Shown: positions 17,183 through 26,346 of the stretch, piece after piece
How the letters are laid out: the number at the start of each line of letters is the position of its first letter
How positions within the stretch are numbered: the first letter of the stretch is position 1
NCBI GenBank assembly: GCA_015487165.1
Contig: WFQE01000027.1
Location: 1 to 39,707 of the forward strand
DNA: 39,707 bases
Direction: 5' to 3'
Source: Paracoccaceae bacterium
GTDB lineage: Bacteria; Pseudomonadota; Alphaproteobacteria; Rhodobacterales; Rhodobacteraceae
The notes under the pieces: generated by a model
The model's input: only the letters and a program-made list of their open reading frames with translations
The model's database searches: none
Told to the model about the DNA's origin: nothing
Translations under genes and position numbers: made by a program

Positions 17183-17212
17183 TTTCGGTCCTTCGGAAAA
17201 GTTACGTTGACC

Positions 17213-17241
17213 GGCCCCGACCGCGATTTGCGATCGGGGCC
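17213..17241 (-). terminator. Intercistronic stem-loop after binding-protein gene
   Basis: GGCCCCGACCGC (17213-17224) pairs with GCGATCGGGGCC (17230-17241) with one mismatched position and a five-base loop. It stands between the binding-protein stop (17263) and the permease start (17182). No long T-run follows on the minus strand, so it is more likely a partial terminator or an mRNA 3'-end stabiliser that raises the amount of binding protein over permease, as in many ABC operons. Confidence 0.6.
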
Positions 17242-17262
17242 TGCCGTTTCATCGCGGTGGGA

Positions 17263-18261
17263 TCAGAGGCCGGACTTGATCTTTTCGGCAGCTTCCGGGC
17301 TGACCCATTTTGTCCAGACGTCGGGATATTTTGCCAGGAATTCATAGGCAGCATCCACGCCGTCGGCCTGATTGTCACCCATATAGACCAGCATCGAGTT
17401 CATGACCGGGCCGGGGAAAACCCTTTTCTTGATGTATTCGACGGCCGGGCCGCCGGCCTTCATGAACTTGTCGGTGATGATCGAATTGACCTCGGACTTG
17501 GTCCAGGCCGAGGGCTTGGGGTCAGGGCATCCCTCGACAACGATACAGTTGTTCCAATGGTCGTTTCCGACGAACGGAACACCAAACGGCACCAGCTGCA
17601 TGTTGTATTTGCCAATGATTGAGGTGGGCGACCAGTAATAGCCGAACCAGTTTTCCCCCCGTTCGTTGGCCTTGGCGATGGCGCCGTCCAGACCCGCGGC
17701 CGAACCGGGATCGACAAGCACCCAACCTTTTTCAGCCATCTTGAAGGCCTTGAAAAGGTTGGTGTTTACGTGCTGACAGGCCCAGCCGGCCGGGCAGCCA
17801 TAAAACGCCCCCTTGCTGGGATCTTCCGCATAGGGGAAAAGTTCGGGGTGTTCGATGATATCCAGAACTGTCTTGAATTCGGGATGGGCTTTCTTGGTAT
17901 AGGGCGGGATCCACCAGCCTTCGCCAAGCCCGGTAATCGGCCCGTCATTGGCAGTGTGCAGACGCCCCTCGGCCTTGGCTTTTTCCAGAAGGTTGCGGAT
18001 ACCGTTGATCCACAATTCGGGGGCAATATCGGGCGTTCCCTTTTCATTCATCGATGCAAAGGTTGATGTTGTCGCCCCCGGCACTTTTTCAACCGAGCAA
18101 CCATAGCCCTTTTCCAGAATGATCTTGTCGACATTGGCCATCAATTCGGCCGAGGGCCAGTTCATTTCGGCAATAACCACGTTGCCACATTCGGCTGCAA
18201 CAGCAGCCGAGGCGCCAATGCCGAAAGTCGCAAGCAGGGTAGCTGCGATCAATTTTTTCAT
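17263..18261 (-). CDS. Periplasmic quaternary-amine-binding protein of ABC importer
   Basis: Substrate-binding protein of the OpuAC/ProX class. The 332-residue precursor has a signal peptide (MKKLIAATLLATFGIGASA, cut near AVAA-E at residue 24). Features of the betaine/choline/TMAO-binding branch are the AEMNWPSAELMANV start of the mature protein, PDIAPELWINGIRN, GEGWWIPPYTKKAHP and the paired Trp/Tyr residues that build an aromatic cage for a trimethylammonium group (WW at ~115, GYYWSPT at ~225). Four to six cysteines (CSVE, CPAGWAC, CIVVEGC) suggest disulphides. The sequence cannot separate glycine betaine, choline, TMAO or DMSP. AGGAG lies before the ATG; a frame extends to 18303. Confidence 0.9.
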   Translation of the reverse strand: MKKLIAATLLATFGIGASAAVAAECGNVVIAEMNWPSAELMANVDKIILEKGYGCSVEKVPGATTSTFASMNEKGTPDIAPELWINGIRNLLEKAKAEGRLHTANDGPITGLGEGWWIPPYTKKAHPEFKTVLDIIEHPELFPYAEDPSKGAFYGCPAGWACQHVNTNLFKAFKMAEKGWVLVDPGSAAGLDGAIAKANERGENWFGYYWSPTSIIGKYNMQLVPFGVPFVGNDHWNNCIVVEGCPDPKPSAWTKSEVNSIITDKFMKAGGPAVEYIKKRVFPGPVMNSMLVYMGDNQADGVDAAYEFLAKYPDVWTKWVSPEAAEKIKSGL

Positions 18262-18687
18262 TTGTTTGTTCTCCTGTTGGACATTTTTTCTTGTTGGGTT
18301 CATCGGTTTTCTGTTCCGGTCGAAAATCCCGATGGTCGATCTGCCGGCCGCGGGGGCGGCAATTATGGTGATGATTGCTGTTCAGATCCTCCTTCCTGAA
18401 TGCATGTTAACGACCTTGGGGCCCAAGAAACAACCTGCACCACGGGAAACCCGAGAAATCGCGACAAAGCGACATCTGAGCGTTTTGCAAAGGCACATCC
18501 CGGCTTCTGCCCATGTGGCAGGCCATGAAATGGCAACAATAATATCTACATGATTGCTTTGTTTCTTCAAATTTTCGACAAAATTGAACAGCAGATTGTC
18601 TCTTGTGAAGAGGCGAGGTGGGGACAACAACCGCACCGGCTCATTCATCACAAAAACTGAGCAAGAAACCCTGGAAGGAGTATCAAT
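18262..18687. promoter_or_regulatory. Divergent 426-base region between ABC operon and flp pilin gene
   Basis: No gene is called; a minus-strand frame crosses it but looks non-coding. It should hold promoters for both flanking genes. Visible elements are CGGG/CCCG (18443-18453), TCGC/GCGA (18459-18472), and an AT-rich segment (about 18535-18595) with the inverted repeat AATTTT / AAAATT (18570-18585, four-base centre) about 100 bases before the pilin start. The AT-rich segment stands out from the GC-rich surroundings. The pilin ribosome-binding site GGAAGGAG is at 18673-18680. Confidence 0.45.
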
Positions 18688-18873
18688 ATGAAACTGTTCA
18701 AGAACTTCAAGAATGACGAATCCGGTGCTGTAACCGTTGACTGGGTCGTCTTGACCGCCGCCATCGTTGGCCTCGGCATTGCCGTTCTGGCAACCGTGTC
18801 GGGTGGCGTGGCGAACCTGTCGGGCGACATCAACAAGCAGCTGTCGGGTCAGGGTATTTCGACCAAGTTCTGA
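18688..18873 (+). CDS. Flp-family type IVb pilin
   Basis: A 61-residue prepilin-like protein. A short basic leader with the motif DESGAVTVDWVVLTAAIVG forms the hydrophobic N-terminal helix (residues ~16-42), with the conserved Glu/Asp and small residues of Flp/TadE-like pilins, followed by a short polar C-terminus. In Tad systems such pilins are processed by TadV and assembled into Flp pili. No tad/cpa/rcp gene lies nearby, so it is an orphan here and its assembly machine must be elsewhere. A strong ribosome-binding site and a terminator directly after it show a single-gene transcript, which suits an abundant small subunit. Confidence 0.9.
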   Translation: MKLFKNFKNDESGAVTVDWVVLTAAIVGLGIAVLATVSGGVANLSGDINKQLSGQGISTKF

Positions 18874-18900
18874 TAACCCGGAACGACAAAAGATATTCAA

Positions 18901-18926
18901 AAGGGCCGCGAATTTTCGCGGCCCTT
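18901..18926 (+). terminator. Terminator after flp pilin gene
   Basis: AAGGGCCGCGAA (18901-18912) pairs perfectly with TTCGCGGCCCTT (18915-18926), 28 bases after the pilin stop. The T-rich tail is weak (CGATATTT), but the stem is long and uninterrupted. Confidence 0.75.
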
Positions 18927-19033
18927 CGATATTTGGCGCGGCGGTGCATGGGTGCCGTCCATGCAGGGTTGAGACGGTATTGACGCACCCACAAGAGAAG
19001 AAGGCAAACCCTTGCAGGGGGGCTATCTTTGGG

Positions 19034-19050
19034 CCGAAATATATTTTCGG
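19034..19050. repeat. AT-centred palindrome CCGAAA...TTTCGG
   Basis: CCGAAA and TTTCGG flank TATAT between the pilin terminator and the response-regulator terminator. No gene starts here, so it is unlikely to be an operator; it could be an extra hairpin at the end of either transcript. Confidence 0.3.
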
Positions 19051-19077
19051 TGATACAAGGCCGACCGTTGTCATGGT

Positions 19078-19104
19078 AAAAAAAGGGGCAGCTGGACTGC
19101 CCCC
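19078..19104 (-). terminator. Terminator of the response-regulator gene
   Basis: On the minus strand GGGGCAG and CTGCCCC form a perfect seven-base stem with a five-base loop, followed by seven T residues (plus-strand A-run at 19078-19084). It lies about 50 bases after the stop of the response regulator and is a textbook intrinsic terminator. Confidence 0.9.
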
Positions 19105-19152
19105 TGTCGCGTGGAACGCATGTTTTTGTTGCCTTGCCTGTGGGCGGGCTGC

Positions 19153-19674
19153 CTATACGGCTTTTTGCAGCTTGGCGTGGTTTCTGAATTCGTCTGCGAA
19201 CAGATCAACCAGTTCCTGGCGTGACAGCCCGTTCGGGTTGCGCTGGCGGGGCGCAGCTTTCGGCTGATGTTCCGAAACGTCGCGGGGTGCTGCCTGTGCT
19301 TGCCGCAACTTCGAGGCGACGCGCAGGCGCGCCCCGATTTCCAGAACGTCAAATGGCTTGGTCAGATAGTCGGTTGCACCCGCCTCGAACGCGCGTTCGA
19401 CATATTCGCGCTCGGTCATGGCGGTCAGCATGACTATGGGGATTTCCTCGTAACCGCGGATCATCCGCATACGGCGGCACAGGGTGATCCCGTCCATGTC
19501 CGGCATCTGGATGTCCAGAAGCAGACAGTCAAAGATCTTCGGGCTATTGGTGGCGATTTTCAGGGCATCCAGAGGGGATGCCGTTGTCACGACCTCCCGG
19601 TAGCCCGAGTCCAAGAGAACCGCTTCGAGAACTTCCAGAATATGAGTATCGTCGTCAACCGCGAGAATTCTCAT
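19153..19674 (-). CDS. Stand-alone response regulator (receiver domain)
   Basis: A 173-residue protein with one CheY-like receiver domain (about 1-122): acidic pocket DDD at 7-9, phospho-acceptor Asp54 in LLLDIQMPDMDG, Thr84 in MLTAMT, and Lys106 in YLTKPFD. After it comes a linker with Pro, Gln and Arg, then a short helical C-terminus (about 148-173, SRQELVDLFADEFRNHAKL). There is no DNA-binding or enzymatic output domain, so it probably acts through protein contacts. No histidine kinase gene is adjacent. GGGAG precedes the ATG; a strong terminator follows. EamA upstream is 122 bases away, so the gene is probably a separate unit. Confidence 0.9.
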   Translation of the reverse strand: MRILAVDDDTHILEVLEAVLLDSGYREVVTTASPLDALKIATNSPKIFDCLLLDIQMPDMDGITLCRRMRMIRGYEEIPIVMLTAMTEREYVERAFEAGATDYLTKPFDVLEIGARLRVASKLRQAQAAPRDVSEHQPKAAPRQRNPNGLSRQELVDLFADEFRNHAKLQKAV

Positions 19675-19796
19675 TTCATTCTCCCAATGCTCTTGGGGAA
19701 CTTCCCCCTCGCATTTACTTATGGGTAAAAATTAGGGCCATATTGCGGCGGCAATGCGGAGCAATTCGGAAATTGTCGCGGAATGGTTGTGGCCGT

Positions 19797-20717
19797 TTAT
19801 CGAACCGCTTCTTCAGGCGGCGGGGTGGTTGCGCGCCGCGACAGCACCCATTCGCGGTAGGATATGAAGCTGACCGAGGCGATGATTACCGCCCCGCCCA
19901 GCAGCACCCAGAAATCGGCGGGCTCGCCAAAGGCCAGCACGCCAAGCAGGGTTGACCAGACAAGCTGCAGGAATGTGACCGGCTGGGTGACCATCAGCGG
20001 CGCGGCCTGCAGTGCCTTGGTCATGGCGAAGTGGCCCAGCGTGGCAAAGACGGCCACCAGTGCCAGCCCGATCAGTTGGGTCATGGTCGGAGTCTGCCAG
20101 ACGGCAAAGGCAAATGGCGCCAGCGCCAGGGTGACGAATGCCGACAGCATACCCACCACCACGGTCGGGTTTTCATTGACGGTCAGGCGCTTGGCGATCA
20201 GGTAGGAAACCGCAAACAGCGGCGCCGAGGCGACCTGCGCAATCTGACCGCTGGAAATTTCCTGAATGCCGGGGCGCAGAATGATCATGGCGCCGATGAA
20301 TGATGCAACCACTGCAAGGATTCGCCGCAGCGCCATGCGTTCACCAAAGAACAGCGCCGCGCCGATTGTGATGTAGATGGGCGAAGTATAGCCGATTGCC
20401 GTGACCTCGGCGATGGGGATGCGCGCCATGGCATAGAACCACAGGATCACCGCCAACGCATGGGCCAGCCCGCGCACCGAATAGACGGCCAGCACGCGCC
20501 GTGGCATCCCCCGCCGCAATGCCGGCAGGATGAAGGGCAGCATCAGGATCAGGCCGAATACATAGCGGATAAAGGCCGACTCGGCCGCCGGAATGCCCGC
20601 GCCCAGCCAGCGCACAGTGCCGATGACAAAGACGAACAACAGGCCCGTTGTCGCCATCCAGGCGATGCCTACCCAGGGGGCTGCACTGTATTCCTGCTGT
20701 ATGTGCCGTGTCGCCAT
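19797..20717 (-). CDS. DMT-superfamily (EamA) permease
   Basis: A 306-residue protein with about ten membrane helices in two EamA halves. The first half has ESAFIRYVFGLILMLPF and the TAIGYTSPIYITIGAALFFGERM segment; the second has LGHFAMTKALQAAPLMVTQPVTFLQLVWSTLLGVLAFGE, both conserved in RhaT/EamA-type exporters. Substrate unknown. The frame opens at 20774, but the ATG at 20717 (MATRHIQQ) leaves a normal short cytoplasmic N-terminus. YebC lies upstream in the same direction with a 91-base gap, so cotranscription is possible. Confidence 0.88.
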   Translation of the reverse strand: MATRHIQQEYSAAPWVGIAWMATTGLLFVFVIGTVRWLGAGIPAAESAFIRYVFGLILMLPFILPALRRGMPRRVLAVYSVRGLAHALAVILWFYAMARIPIAEVTAIGYTSPIYITIGAALFFGERMALRRILAVVASFIGAMIILRPGIQEISSGQIAQVASAPLFAVSYLIAKRLTVNENPTVVVGMLSAFVTLALAPFAFAVWQTPTMTQLIGLALVAVFATLGHFAMTKALQAAPLMVTQPVTFLQLVWSTLLGVLAFGEPADFWVLLGGAVIIASVSFISYREWVLSRRATTPPPEEAVR

Positions 20718-20808
20718 GCCGGAGCTGTCCCGTGAACAGCCAGAGAGGCCCACCGTCAGGGGGCAACATTTCACTGGCCATGAAACTGACCGCGCGGGGC
20801 AGGGCAGG

Positions 20809-21549
20809 TCAGAGCTGCTCCATCACCTCGTCGGAGATCTCGAAATTCGCCGTGACGGTCTGCACGTCATCGTCGTCTTCCAATGCGTTGATCAGTTTCA
20901 TCAGCTTGCGCGCGCCGTCAAGATCAAGCGGGGTCGTGACGTTGGGTTTCCAGATCAGTTTGGTGGTTTCGGATTCGCCCAGCACCTTTTCCAGCGCGCT
21001 GGCAACCTCGTGCAGGTCGGTGGCCTCGCAATAGATCTCGTGCCCGTCTTCGGAGCTTTCCACATCCTCGGCGCCGGCTTCGATGGCGGCCTCGAAAACG
21101 GTGTCGGCATCGCCCACGCTGGCCGGGTAGGTCACCAGACCCTTGCGGTCGAACATGAAGGAAACCGCGCCGGTTTCGGCCAGATTTCCGCCCGCCTTGG
21201 TAAAGATCGAGCGTACCGAGCTGGCCGTGCGGTTGCGGTTGTCGGTCATCGCCTCGACGATGATCGCCACGCCCTCGGGGCCATAGCCCTCATAGCGGAT
21301 TTCCTCGTAATTCTCGACATCCCCGCCCGAGCCCTTGTTGATGGCGCGCTGGATCACGTCCTTGGGGACCGAATTCGACTTGGCCTCCTTCACCGCAAGG
21401 CGCAGGCGCGGGTTCTTGTCGGGGTCGGGGTCGCCCATCTTGGCGGCCACGGTGATTTCCTTGGCCAGCTTGGAAAACAGTTTCGAGCGCGCCGCATCCT
21501 GCCGCCCCTTGCGGTGCTGGATGTTTGCCCATTTTGAATGGCCTGCCAT
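20809..21549 (-). CDS. YebC/PmpR family protein (translation or transcription regulator)
   Basis: The 246-residue protein matches YebC (TACO1) proteins end to end: [18 protein letters not shown] at the start, then [31 protein letters not shown], the [16 protein letters not shown] strand and the [18 protein letters not shown] segment. Members have been described as DNA-binding regulators and, more recently, as factors relieving ribosome stalling on proline-rich stretches; the sequence does not choose between these. The open frame continues to 21963, but the ATG at 21549 has GGAG upstream and fits the family. An SLC13 permease diverges 135 bases away. Confidence 0.95.
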   Translation of the reverse strand: MAGHSKWANIQHRKGRQDAARSKLFSKLAKEITVAAKMGDPDPDKNPRLRLAVKEAKSNSVPKDVIQRAINKGSGGDVENYEEIRYEGYGPEGVAIIVEAMTDNRNRTASSVRSIFTKAGGNLAETGAVSFMFDRKGLVTYPASVGDADTVFEAAIEAGAEDVESSEDGHEIYCEATDLHEVASALEKVLGESETTKLIWKPNVTTPLDLDGARKLMKLINALEDDDDVQTVTANFEISDEVMEQL

Positions 21550-21684
21550 TGTCGACTCCGTATTGCGGAAAACCCTGTCCGCGCCTCTATAGAACGCGGG
21601 CGCGTCCGGGTTCAAGGCCAAGGCTCTGGTTGCGCTTTGGCGCCGGATCGGCTTGGCTGGGGCAAAGCCGACGGAGCCAGTCCA

Positions 21685-23463
21685 GTGACGACCGACCAGA
21701 TCACGCTGTTTGCGATTTTTGCCGCTGTGTTTGCCATGCTTCTGTGGGGGCGGTGGCGTTATGATCTGGTGGCGTTTGCGGCGCTGCTGGTCGGGGTGCT
21801 GGCCGGGGTCGTGCCGACGGATCGGGCCTTTTCCGGTTTCGGGCATCCGGCGACGCTGGTGGTGGCCCTGGTGCTGATCGTGTCGGGCGGCTTGGTGAAT
21901 TCGGGGGCTGTGCAGCTGATCACCCGCAAGACGATGGATGCGGCGCGCCCGCTGGGCCGCCATATCGCCGTCATGGGGGGGATCGGCGCGTTGCTGTCGG
22001 CCTTCATGAACAATGTGGCGGCGCTGGCGCTGTTGATGCCGGTCGATCTGCAGGCGGCGCGCAAGGCTGGGCGCGATCCGGGGCTCAGCCTTATGCCGCT
22101 GTCATTTGCAACCATCCTGGGCGGCATGGTCACCATGATCGGCACCCCTCCCAACATCATCATCGCCTCGTTCCGCAAGGATGCGCTGGGCACATCCTTT
22201 GGCATGTTCGATTTCGCCCCCGTTGGGCTGGTCGCGGCGCTGGCCGGGCTGATATTCGTTGCCCTGATCGGCTGGCGCCTGATCCCGCGGCGCGACGCTG
22301 TGCAGGGCAAGGACCCGATGGCCGAGATCGCCGCCTATGTGGCCGAGCTGACGGTGCCCGAGGGCGCGCCGGTGATCGGCCGGCGGCTGGCGGATCTGGA
22401 GGACGAGGCCGAAAAGGCCGATGTTGCGCTGTTGGGGCTGATCCGGGGCGGCAAACGCCTGTATGGCGCGGCCCGCAATGCCGAGCTTGCCGCCGGTGAC
22501 ATTCTTGTGATCGAGGCCGCGCCGGACGATCTGGATGAATTCCGTTCGGCGCTGAAGCTGGAATTCGCCGAATCCGAACGCCAGGCAAGGGTTGAAGCCG
22601 CCGGCGAGGGGTTGTCGCTGATCGAGGTCGTGGTGCCCGAGGATTGTCGCATTCGCGGCAAGACGGCGCAGGCCATCGGGCTGAACTGGCGCAAGGGCGC
22701 CTTGCTGCTGGGAATTTCCCGGCGCGGACGCCGGATCAACCGGCAGGTCAGACGCACGACCGTCCGCGCAGGCGACATCCTGCTCTTGCTGGTGCCGACC
22801 GGAATGGAGGGCGAAGTCACCGAATGGCTTGGCTGCCTGCCGCTGGCCGAACGCGGGCTGAACGTGACCCAGGACAGCAAGACCTGGCTTGCCATCGGCC
22901 TGTTCGGGGCGGCGGTTGCGGCGGCCAGTTTCGGGCTGGTTTATCTGCCGGTGGCGCTGGGCGTGGTGGTGGCAGCGTATGCCGTGACCCGTATCGTGCC
23001 CGTGCGCGAGGTCTATTCCCATGTGGAATGGCCGGTTGTGGTGCTGCTGGGCTCGATGATCCCGCTGGGCGAGGCGCTTGACAGTTCGGGGGGCACGCGG
23101 CTGATCGCGAATGCCTTGATCGGCCTGACCGCCGGCATGCCGGCCTGGGCGATCCTGACGGTGCTGATGGTTGTCACCATGACGCTGTCGGATGTGCTGA
23201 ACAACACGGCCACCACCATTGTCGCAGCACCCGTGGGCATCAGCATGGCCCAAAGCCTGGGGGTCAGCCCCGACCCGTTTCTGATGGCGGTGGCGGTGGC
23301 GGCCAGTTGTGCGTTTCTCACGCCGATCGGGCACAAGAACAACACCCTGATCCTGGGTCCGGGCGGCTATCGCTTTGGCGATTACTGGCGCGCGGGGTTG
23401 CCGCTGGAAATCCTGATCATCGCGGTGTCCATCCCCGCGATTCTGGTGTTCTGGCCCTTTTGA
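21685..23463 (+). CDS. SLC13-family permease with RCK_C domains
   Basis: A 592-residue membrane protein of the ArsB/NhaD/DASS superfamily. Helices in the first ~200 residues include the [15 protein letters not shown] and [12 protein letters not shown] motifs; about 205-375 is a cytoplasmic insertion with two RCK_C (TrkA-C) domains, recognisable by the [12 protein letters not shown] and [13 protein letters not shown] strands; the second half has a matching [17 protein letters not shown] and [19 protein letters not shown]. Substrate could be sulphate, dicarboxylates or another anion. The start is GTG 21685, with GGAG at 21673-21676; the longer frame to 21538 runs over the yebC start. Confidence 0.9.
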   Translation: MTTDQITLFAIFAAVFAMLLWGRWRYDLVAFAALLVGVLAGVVPTDRAFSGFGHPATLVVALVLIVSGGLVNSGAVQLITRKTMDAARPLGRHIAVMGGIGALLSAFMNNVAALALLMPVDLQAARKAGRDPGLSLMPLSFATILGGMVTMIGTPPNIIIASFRKDALGTSFGMFDFAPVGLVAALAGLIFVALIGWRLIPRRDAVQGKDPMAEIAAYVAELTVPEGAPVIGRRLADLEDEAEKADVALLGLIRGGKRLYGAARNAELAAGDILVIEAAPDDLDEFRSALKLEFAESERQARVEAAGEGLSLIEVVVPEDCRIRGKTAQAIGLNWRKGALLLGISRRGRRINRQVRRTTVRAGDILLLLVPTGMEGEVTEWLGCLPLAERGLNVTQDSKTWLAIGLFGAAVAAASFGLVYLPVALGVVVAAYAVTRIVPVREVYSHVEWPVVVLLGSMIPLGEALDSSGGTRLIANALIGLTAGMPAWAILTVLMVVTMTLSDVLNNTATTIVAAPVGISMAQSLGVSPDPFLMAVAVAASCAFLTPIGHKNNTLILGPGGYRFGDYWRAGLPLEILIIAVSIPAILVFWPF

Positions 23464-23604
23464 TGAAGGGTTGCGCCTGTAACGGGTTGCACACCGGCCC
23501 GACAAACATATCGGCAGTTCCGCCATGTTCCCCTTTCCCCTCTTTCAAGCCGGCGCTAGATTGGCCCCCAAACCGCGAGACCGACCCGAGGAGCCGAGGC
23601 CGAA

Positions 23605-25137
23605 ATGAAAGATATCCTGAAAGAACTCGATTCCCGCCGCAGTGATGCCCGCCTTGGCGGCGGCCAGCGCCGGATAGACACCCAGCACAAGAAGGGGAAG
23701 CTGACTGCGCGCGAGCGTATCGAGGTGCTGCTTGACGAGGGTAGCTTTGAAGAATTCGACATGTTCAAGGCCCATCGTTGCGTCGATTTCGGTATGGACA
23801 AGGTCAAGATGCCCGGCGACGGGGTGATTACCGGCTGGGGCACCATCAACGGGCGACTGGTCTATGTGTTCAGCCAGGATTTCACCGTTTTTGGCGGATC
23901 TCTTTCAGAAACCCATGCCGAGAAGATCTGCAAGATCATGGACATGGCCATGAAGAACGGCGCGCCGGTGATCGGGTTGAACGACAGCGGCGGCGCGCGC
24001 ATCCAGGAAGGGGTTGCCAGCCTCGCCGGCTATGCCGAGGTGTTTCAGAAGAACATTCTTGCCAGCGGCGTGATCCCGCAGATCAGCGTCATCATGGGGC
24101 CTTGTGCGGGTGGCGCGGTTTACAGCCCGGCGATCACCGACTTTATCTATATGGTGCGAGACACTTCATACATGTTCGTGACCGGCCCCGATGTGGTGAA
24201 AACCGTGACCAACGAGGTCGTCACTGCCGAAGAGCTGGGCGGCGCGCGCACCCATACGACCAAGTCTTCGGTTGCCGATGGCGCCTTTGACAACGACATT
24301 GAAACCCTGCACGAAATTCGCCGCCTGTTCGATTTCCTGCCGCTGAACAACCGTGAAGATGTGCCCGTGCGCCCCTTCTTTGACGACCCCGAGCGGATCG
24401 AACCGTCGCTTGATACCTTGGTGCCGGAAAACCCCAACCTGCCCTATGACATGAAAGAGCTGGTCCGAAAGGTGGCCGACGAGGGGGATTTCTTTGAAAC
24501 CCAGGCCGATTTCGCGGCCAACATCCTGACCGGTTTCATCCGGATCGAGGGCCGCACCGTTGGCGTGGTGGCCAACCAGCCGCTGGTGCTGGCGGGCGTT
24601 CTGGATATTGACAGCTCGCGCAAGGCGGCGCGCTTCGTGCGGTTCTGCGATGCCTTCAACATTCCCATCCTGACATTTGTCGATGTGCCCGGTTTTCTGC
24701 CCGGCACGGCGCAGGAATATGGCGGTGTCATCAAGCACGGCGCGAAACTGCTATTTGCCTATGGCGAGGCCACGGTGCCCAAGGTCACGGTGATCACCCG
24801 CAAGGCCTATGGCGGTGCCTATGACGTGATGGCGTCAAAGCATCTGCGGGGTGATTTCAACTATGCCTGGCCAACGGCGCAGATCGCGGTGATGGGCGCC
24901 AAGGGCGCGGTCGAGATCCTGTACCGCTCGGAACTGGATGATCCCGAAAAGATTGCTCAGCGCACGGCCGAATATGAAGCCCGCTTTGCCAATCCTTTTG
25001 TCGCCGCCGAAAAGGGATTCATCGACGATGTGATCATGCCGCATTCGACCCGCAAACGGGTGGCGCGCGCTTTTGCCAGCCTGCGTAACAAGGAGCTGGA
25101 AAACCCCTGGAAGAAACACGACAACATGCCGCTATGA
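23605..25137 (+). CDS. pccB: Propionyl-CoA carboxylase beta chain
   Basis: Carboxyltransferase subunit that moves CO2 from biotin to propionyl-CoA, giving (S)-methylmalonyl-CoA. The 510 residues cover the N- and C-terminal crotonase-like halves: [14 protein letters not shown] and [12 protein letters not shown] (CoA site of the N half), and [24 protein letters not shown] and [12 protein letters not shown] (biotin/oxyanion sites of the C half). Length equals bacterial PccB. GAGGAG at 23588-23593 precedes the start. The alpha chain gene pccA lies 2.7 kb downstream behind five or six small genes. The next gene overlaps its stop (ATGA). Confidence 0.97.
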   Translation: MKDILKELDSRRSDARLGGGQRRIDTQHKKGKLTARERIEVLLDEGSFEEFDMFKAHRCVDFGMDKVKMPGDGVITGWGTINGRLVYVFSQDFTVFGGSLSETHAEKICKIMDMAMKNGAPVIGLNDSGGARIQEGVASLAGYAEVFQKNILASGVIPQISVIMGPCAGGAVYSPAITDFIYMVRDTSYMFVTGPDVVKTVTNEVVTAEELGGARTHTTKSSVADGAFDNDIETLHEIRRLFDFLPLNNREDVPVRPFFDDPERIEPSLDTLVPENPNLPYDMKELVRKVADEGDFFETQADFAANILTGFIRIEGRTVGVVANQPLVLAGVLDIDSSRKAARFVRFCDAFNIPILTFVDVPGFLPGTAQEYGGVIKHGAKLLFAYGEATVPKVTVITRKAYGGAYDVMASKHLRGDFNYAWPTAQIAVMGAKGAVEILYRSELDDPEKIAQRTAEYEARFANPFVAAEKGFIDDVIMPHSTRKRVARAFASLRNKELENPWKKHDNMPL

Positions 25138-25937
25138 AGTCAAGGCTGACGGGCATAGGCATTTTTCTGGGACTGATCCTGCTGGCCGTTCCGATTGGCG
25201 TGTGGCTGAGCAAGGGCGCGCCGGGACTTGTCCGCGACAAGGCGCGCATCCAGTTTTCATTGCACGCAGCGATGTGGAACTGGGGCGTGCGCGACCTGCG
25301 GGTCGTGCGTATTGGTGAATGGACGGGGATAGACGCGACATTCATTCCGGTTTCGGGGCCGAGAGATCGTGTCAAGCTTGACGCAGCCATCTTGCGGGGC
25401 ATGTGCGGTACCTTGCTCATGCATCTGGCCAGCCATCCCGACAACCCCGTTGGCCCCATCGATCGCAAACGCGTGTACCGTGTGCAGATCGATGTGGTCG
25501 ATGGCAGGAATCTGGAGCAGCATCTCCCCAAGCCGTTCCGTGTTGCCGTGCGCGATGGCGCGTGTGATTCCCCGAATGGCAAGACATGGTATTTCCCCCC
25601 GTATCCGCCACCGCTCGACCAGTGGAAAATCTTTCAGGTCGCGAAAACTGTGGGCGAGGACAAAGCCAGAAAGGTTGTCATTTCGTTTGCATGGAACGGC
25701 AAGGGCGATGTGCCTCCGCTCGACGACTTTCCTTACAAGTTTGCCTGCACCGCAGTCATTGCGGATCCGCCACCCAGATCGGAGGGCGACCTCGAGGGCG
25801 ATTTCATGCATATTTCCGTCAAGGCGTGGCGGCTGAGTATTGATTTGCCGATATTCTATTTCGGCCATTGGCAGCGGCGCGACTTCCTGCGCAAGGGGGG
25901 CAGTTGTATCTTGCAGGGCAAGGAGGAAAAGGCATGA
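25134..25937 (+). CDS. Membrane-anchored protein of unknown function
   Basis: A 267-residue product with one N-terminal hydrophobic segment (residues ~6-25) that could be a signal anchor; the rest is soluble and most likely periplasmic. It has five cysteines, several Trp residues and a run of Pro ([10 protein letters not shown]), but I recognise no domain. The ATG overlaps the pccB stop by four bases, so it is translationally coupled to pccB although no link to CoA carboxylation is apparent. Base composition is slightly less GC-rich than in pccB, which may mark a faster-evolving or acquired gene. Confidence 0.6.
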   Translation: MKSRLTGIGIFLGLILLAVPIGVWLSKGAPGLVRDKARIQFSLHAAMWNWGVRDLRVVRIGEWTGIDATFIPVSGPRDRVKLDAAILRGMCGTLLMHLASHPDNPVGPIDRKRVYRVQIDVVDGRNLEQHLPKPFRVAVRDGACDSPNGKTWYFPPYPPPLDQWKIFQVAKTVGEDKARKVVISFAWNGKGDVPPLDDFPYKFACTAVIADPPPRSEGDLEGDFMHISVKAWRLSIDLPIFYFGHWQRRDFLRKGGSCILQGKEEKA

Positions 25938-26015
25938 GGACATTGCGGTTTCATGACCCCGTGCTTTTTGTCGCGCCCCGTTGCGGGATGGCGGCAGGCG
26001 CCTTAGTTTCGGGGC

Positions 26016-26255
26016 ATGAAAAAGCCGAAACTTCCCTTGCTGGTCAGGTTCCTCGCGCTGCATGCGGCGTGGGGCATCGTGCTGGGCTGCGTCTTTGTGC
26101 TTGCGCTGATCTATACCGATTTTCTGGGGGTCGGCACGTTGCTGGCCCGCGACGAAAGCGGGGTCGCAACCTTTCTGCTGTTCTTTCAGACGGGTCTGAC
26201 CTTCGGCGGTGTCGCAATGGGCGTTGCGGTGATGAACCTGCGCGAAGACGACTAG
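26016..26255 (+). CDS. Small membrane protein, two helices
   Basis: A 79-residue protein starting MKKPKLPLL with two membrane helices (about 10-32 and 47-70) joined by a short loop containing DESG; the C-terminus is short and acidic (REDD). I recognise no named family. It lies in the pccB-pccA interval on the coding strand, 78 bases after the preceding gene and with only a weak ribosome-binding site. Third-codon GC is high, which supports it being real. Confidence 0.6.
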   Translation: MKKPKLPLLVRFLALHAAWGIVLGCVFVLALIYTDFLGVGTLLARDESGVATFLLFFQTGLTFGGVAMGVAVMNLREDD

Positions 26256-26346
26256 GGCGGGCTTGCGCCACCACGACGCTGCAGTACGGGCGCCGCCATT
26301 CGATTTCATCGATGAATGATTCTGTTTCTTGTCCGGAGGGTATGAT

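Noticed and set aside
18484-18491. TTTGCAAA, like the half-site reported for the propionate regulator PccR
   Set aside because: Only one half-site is present, it lies before the pilin gene and not before pccB, and no pccR gene is seen. None is found in the pccB upstream region.
18382-19074. 230-codon minus-strand frame over the flp pilin
   Set aside because: It is antisense to a clear pilin gene, its terminator and the AT-rich leader, and has no coding signature.
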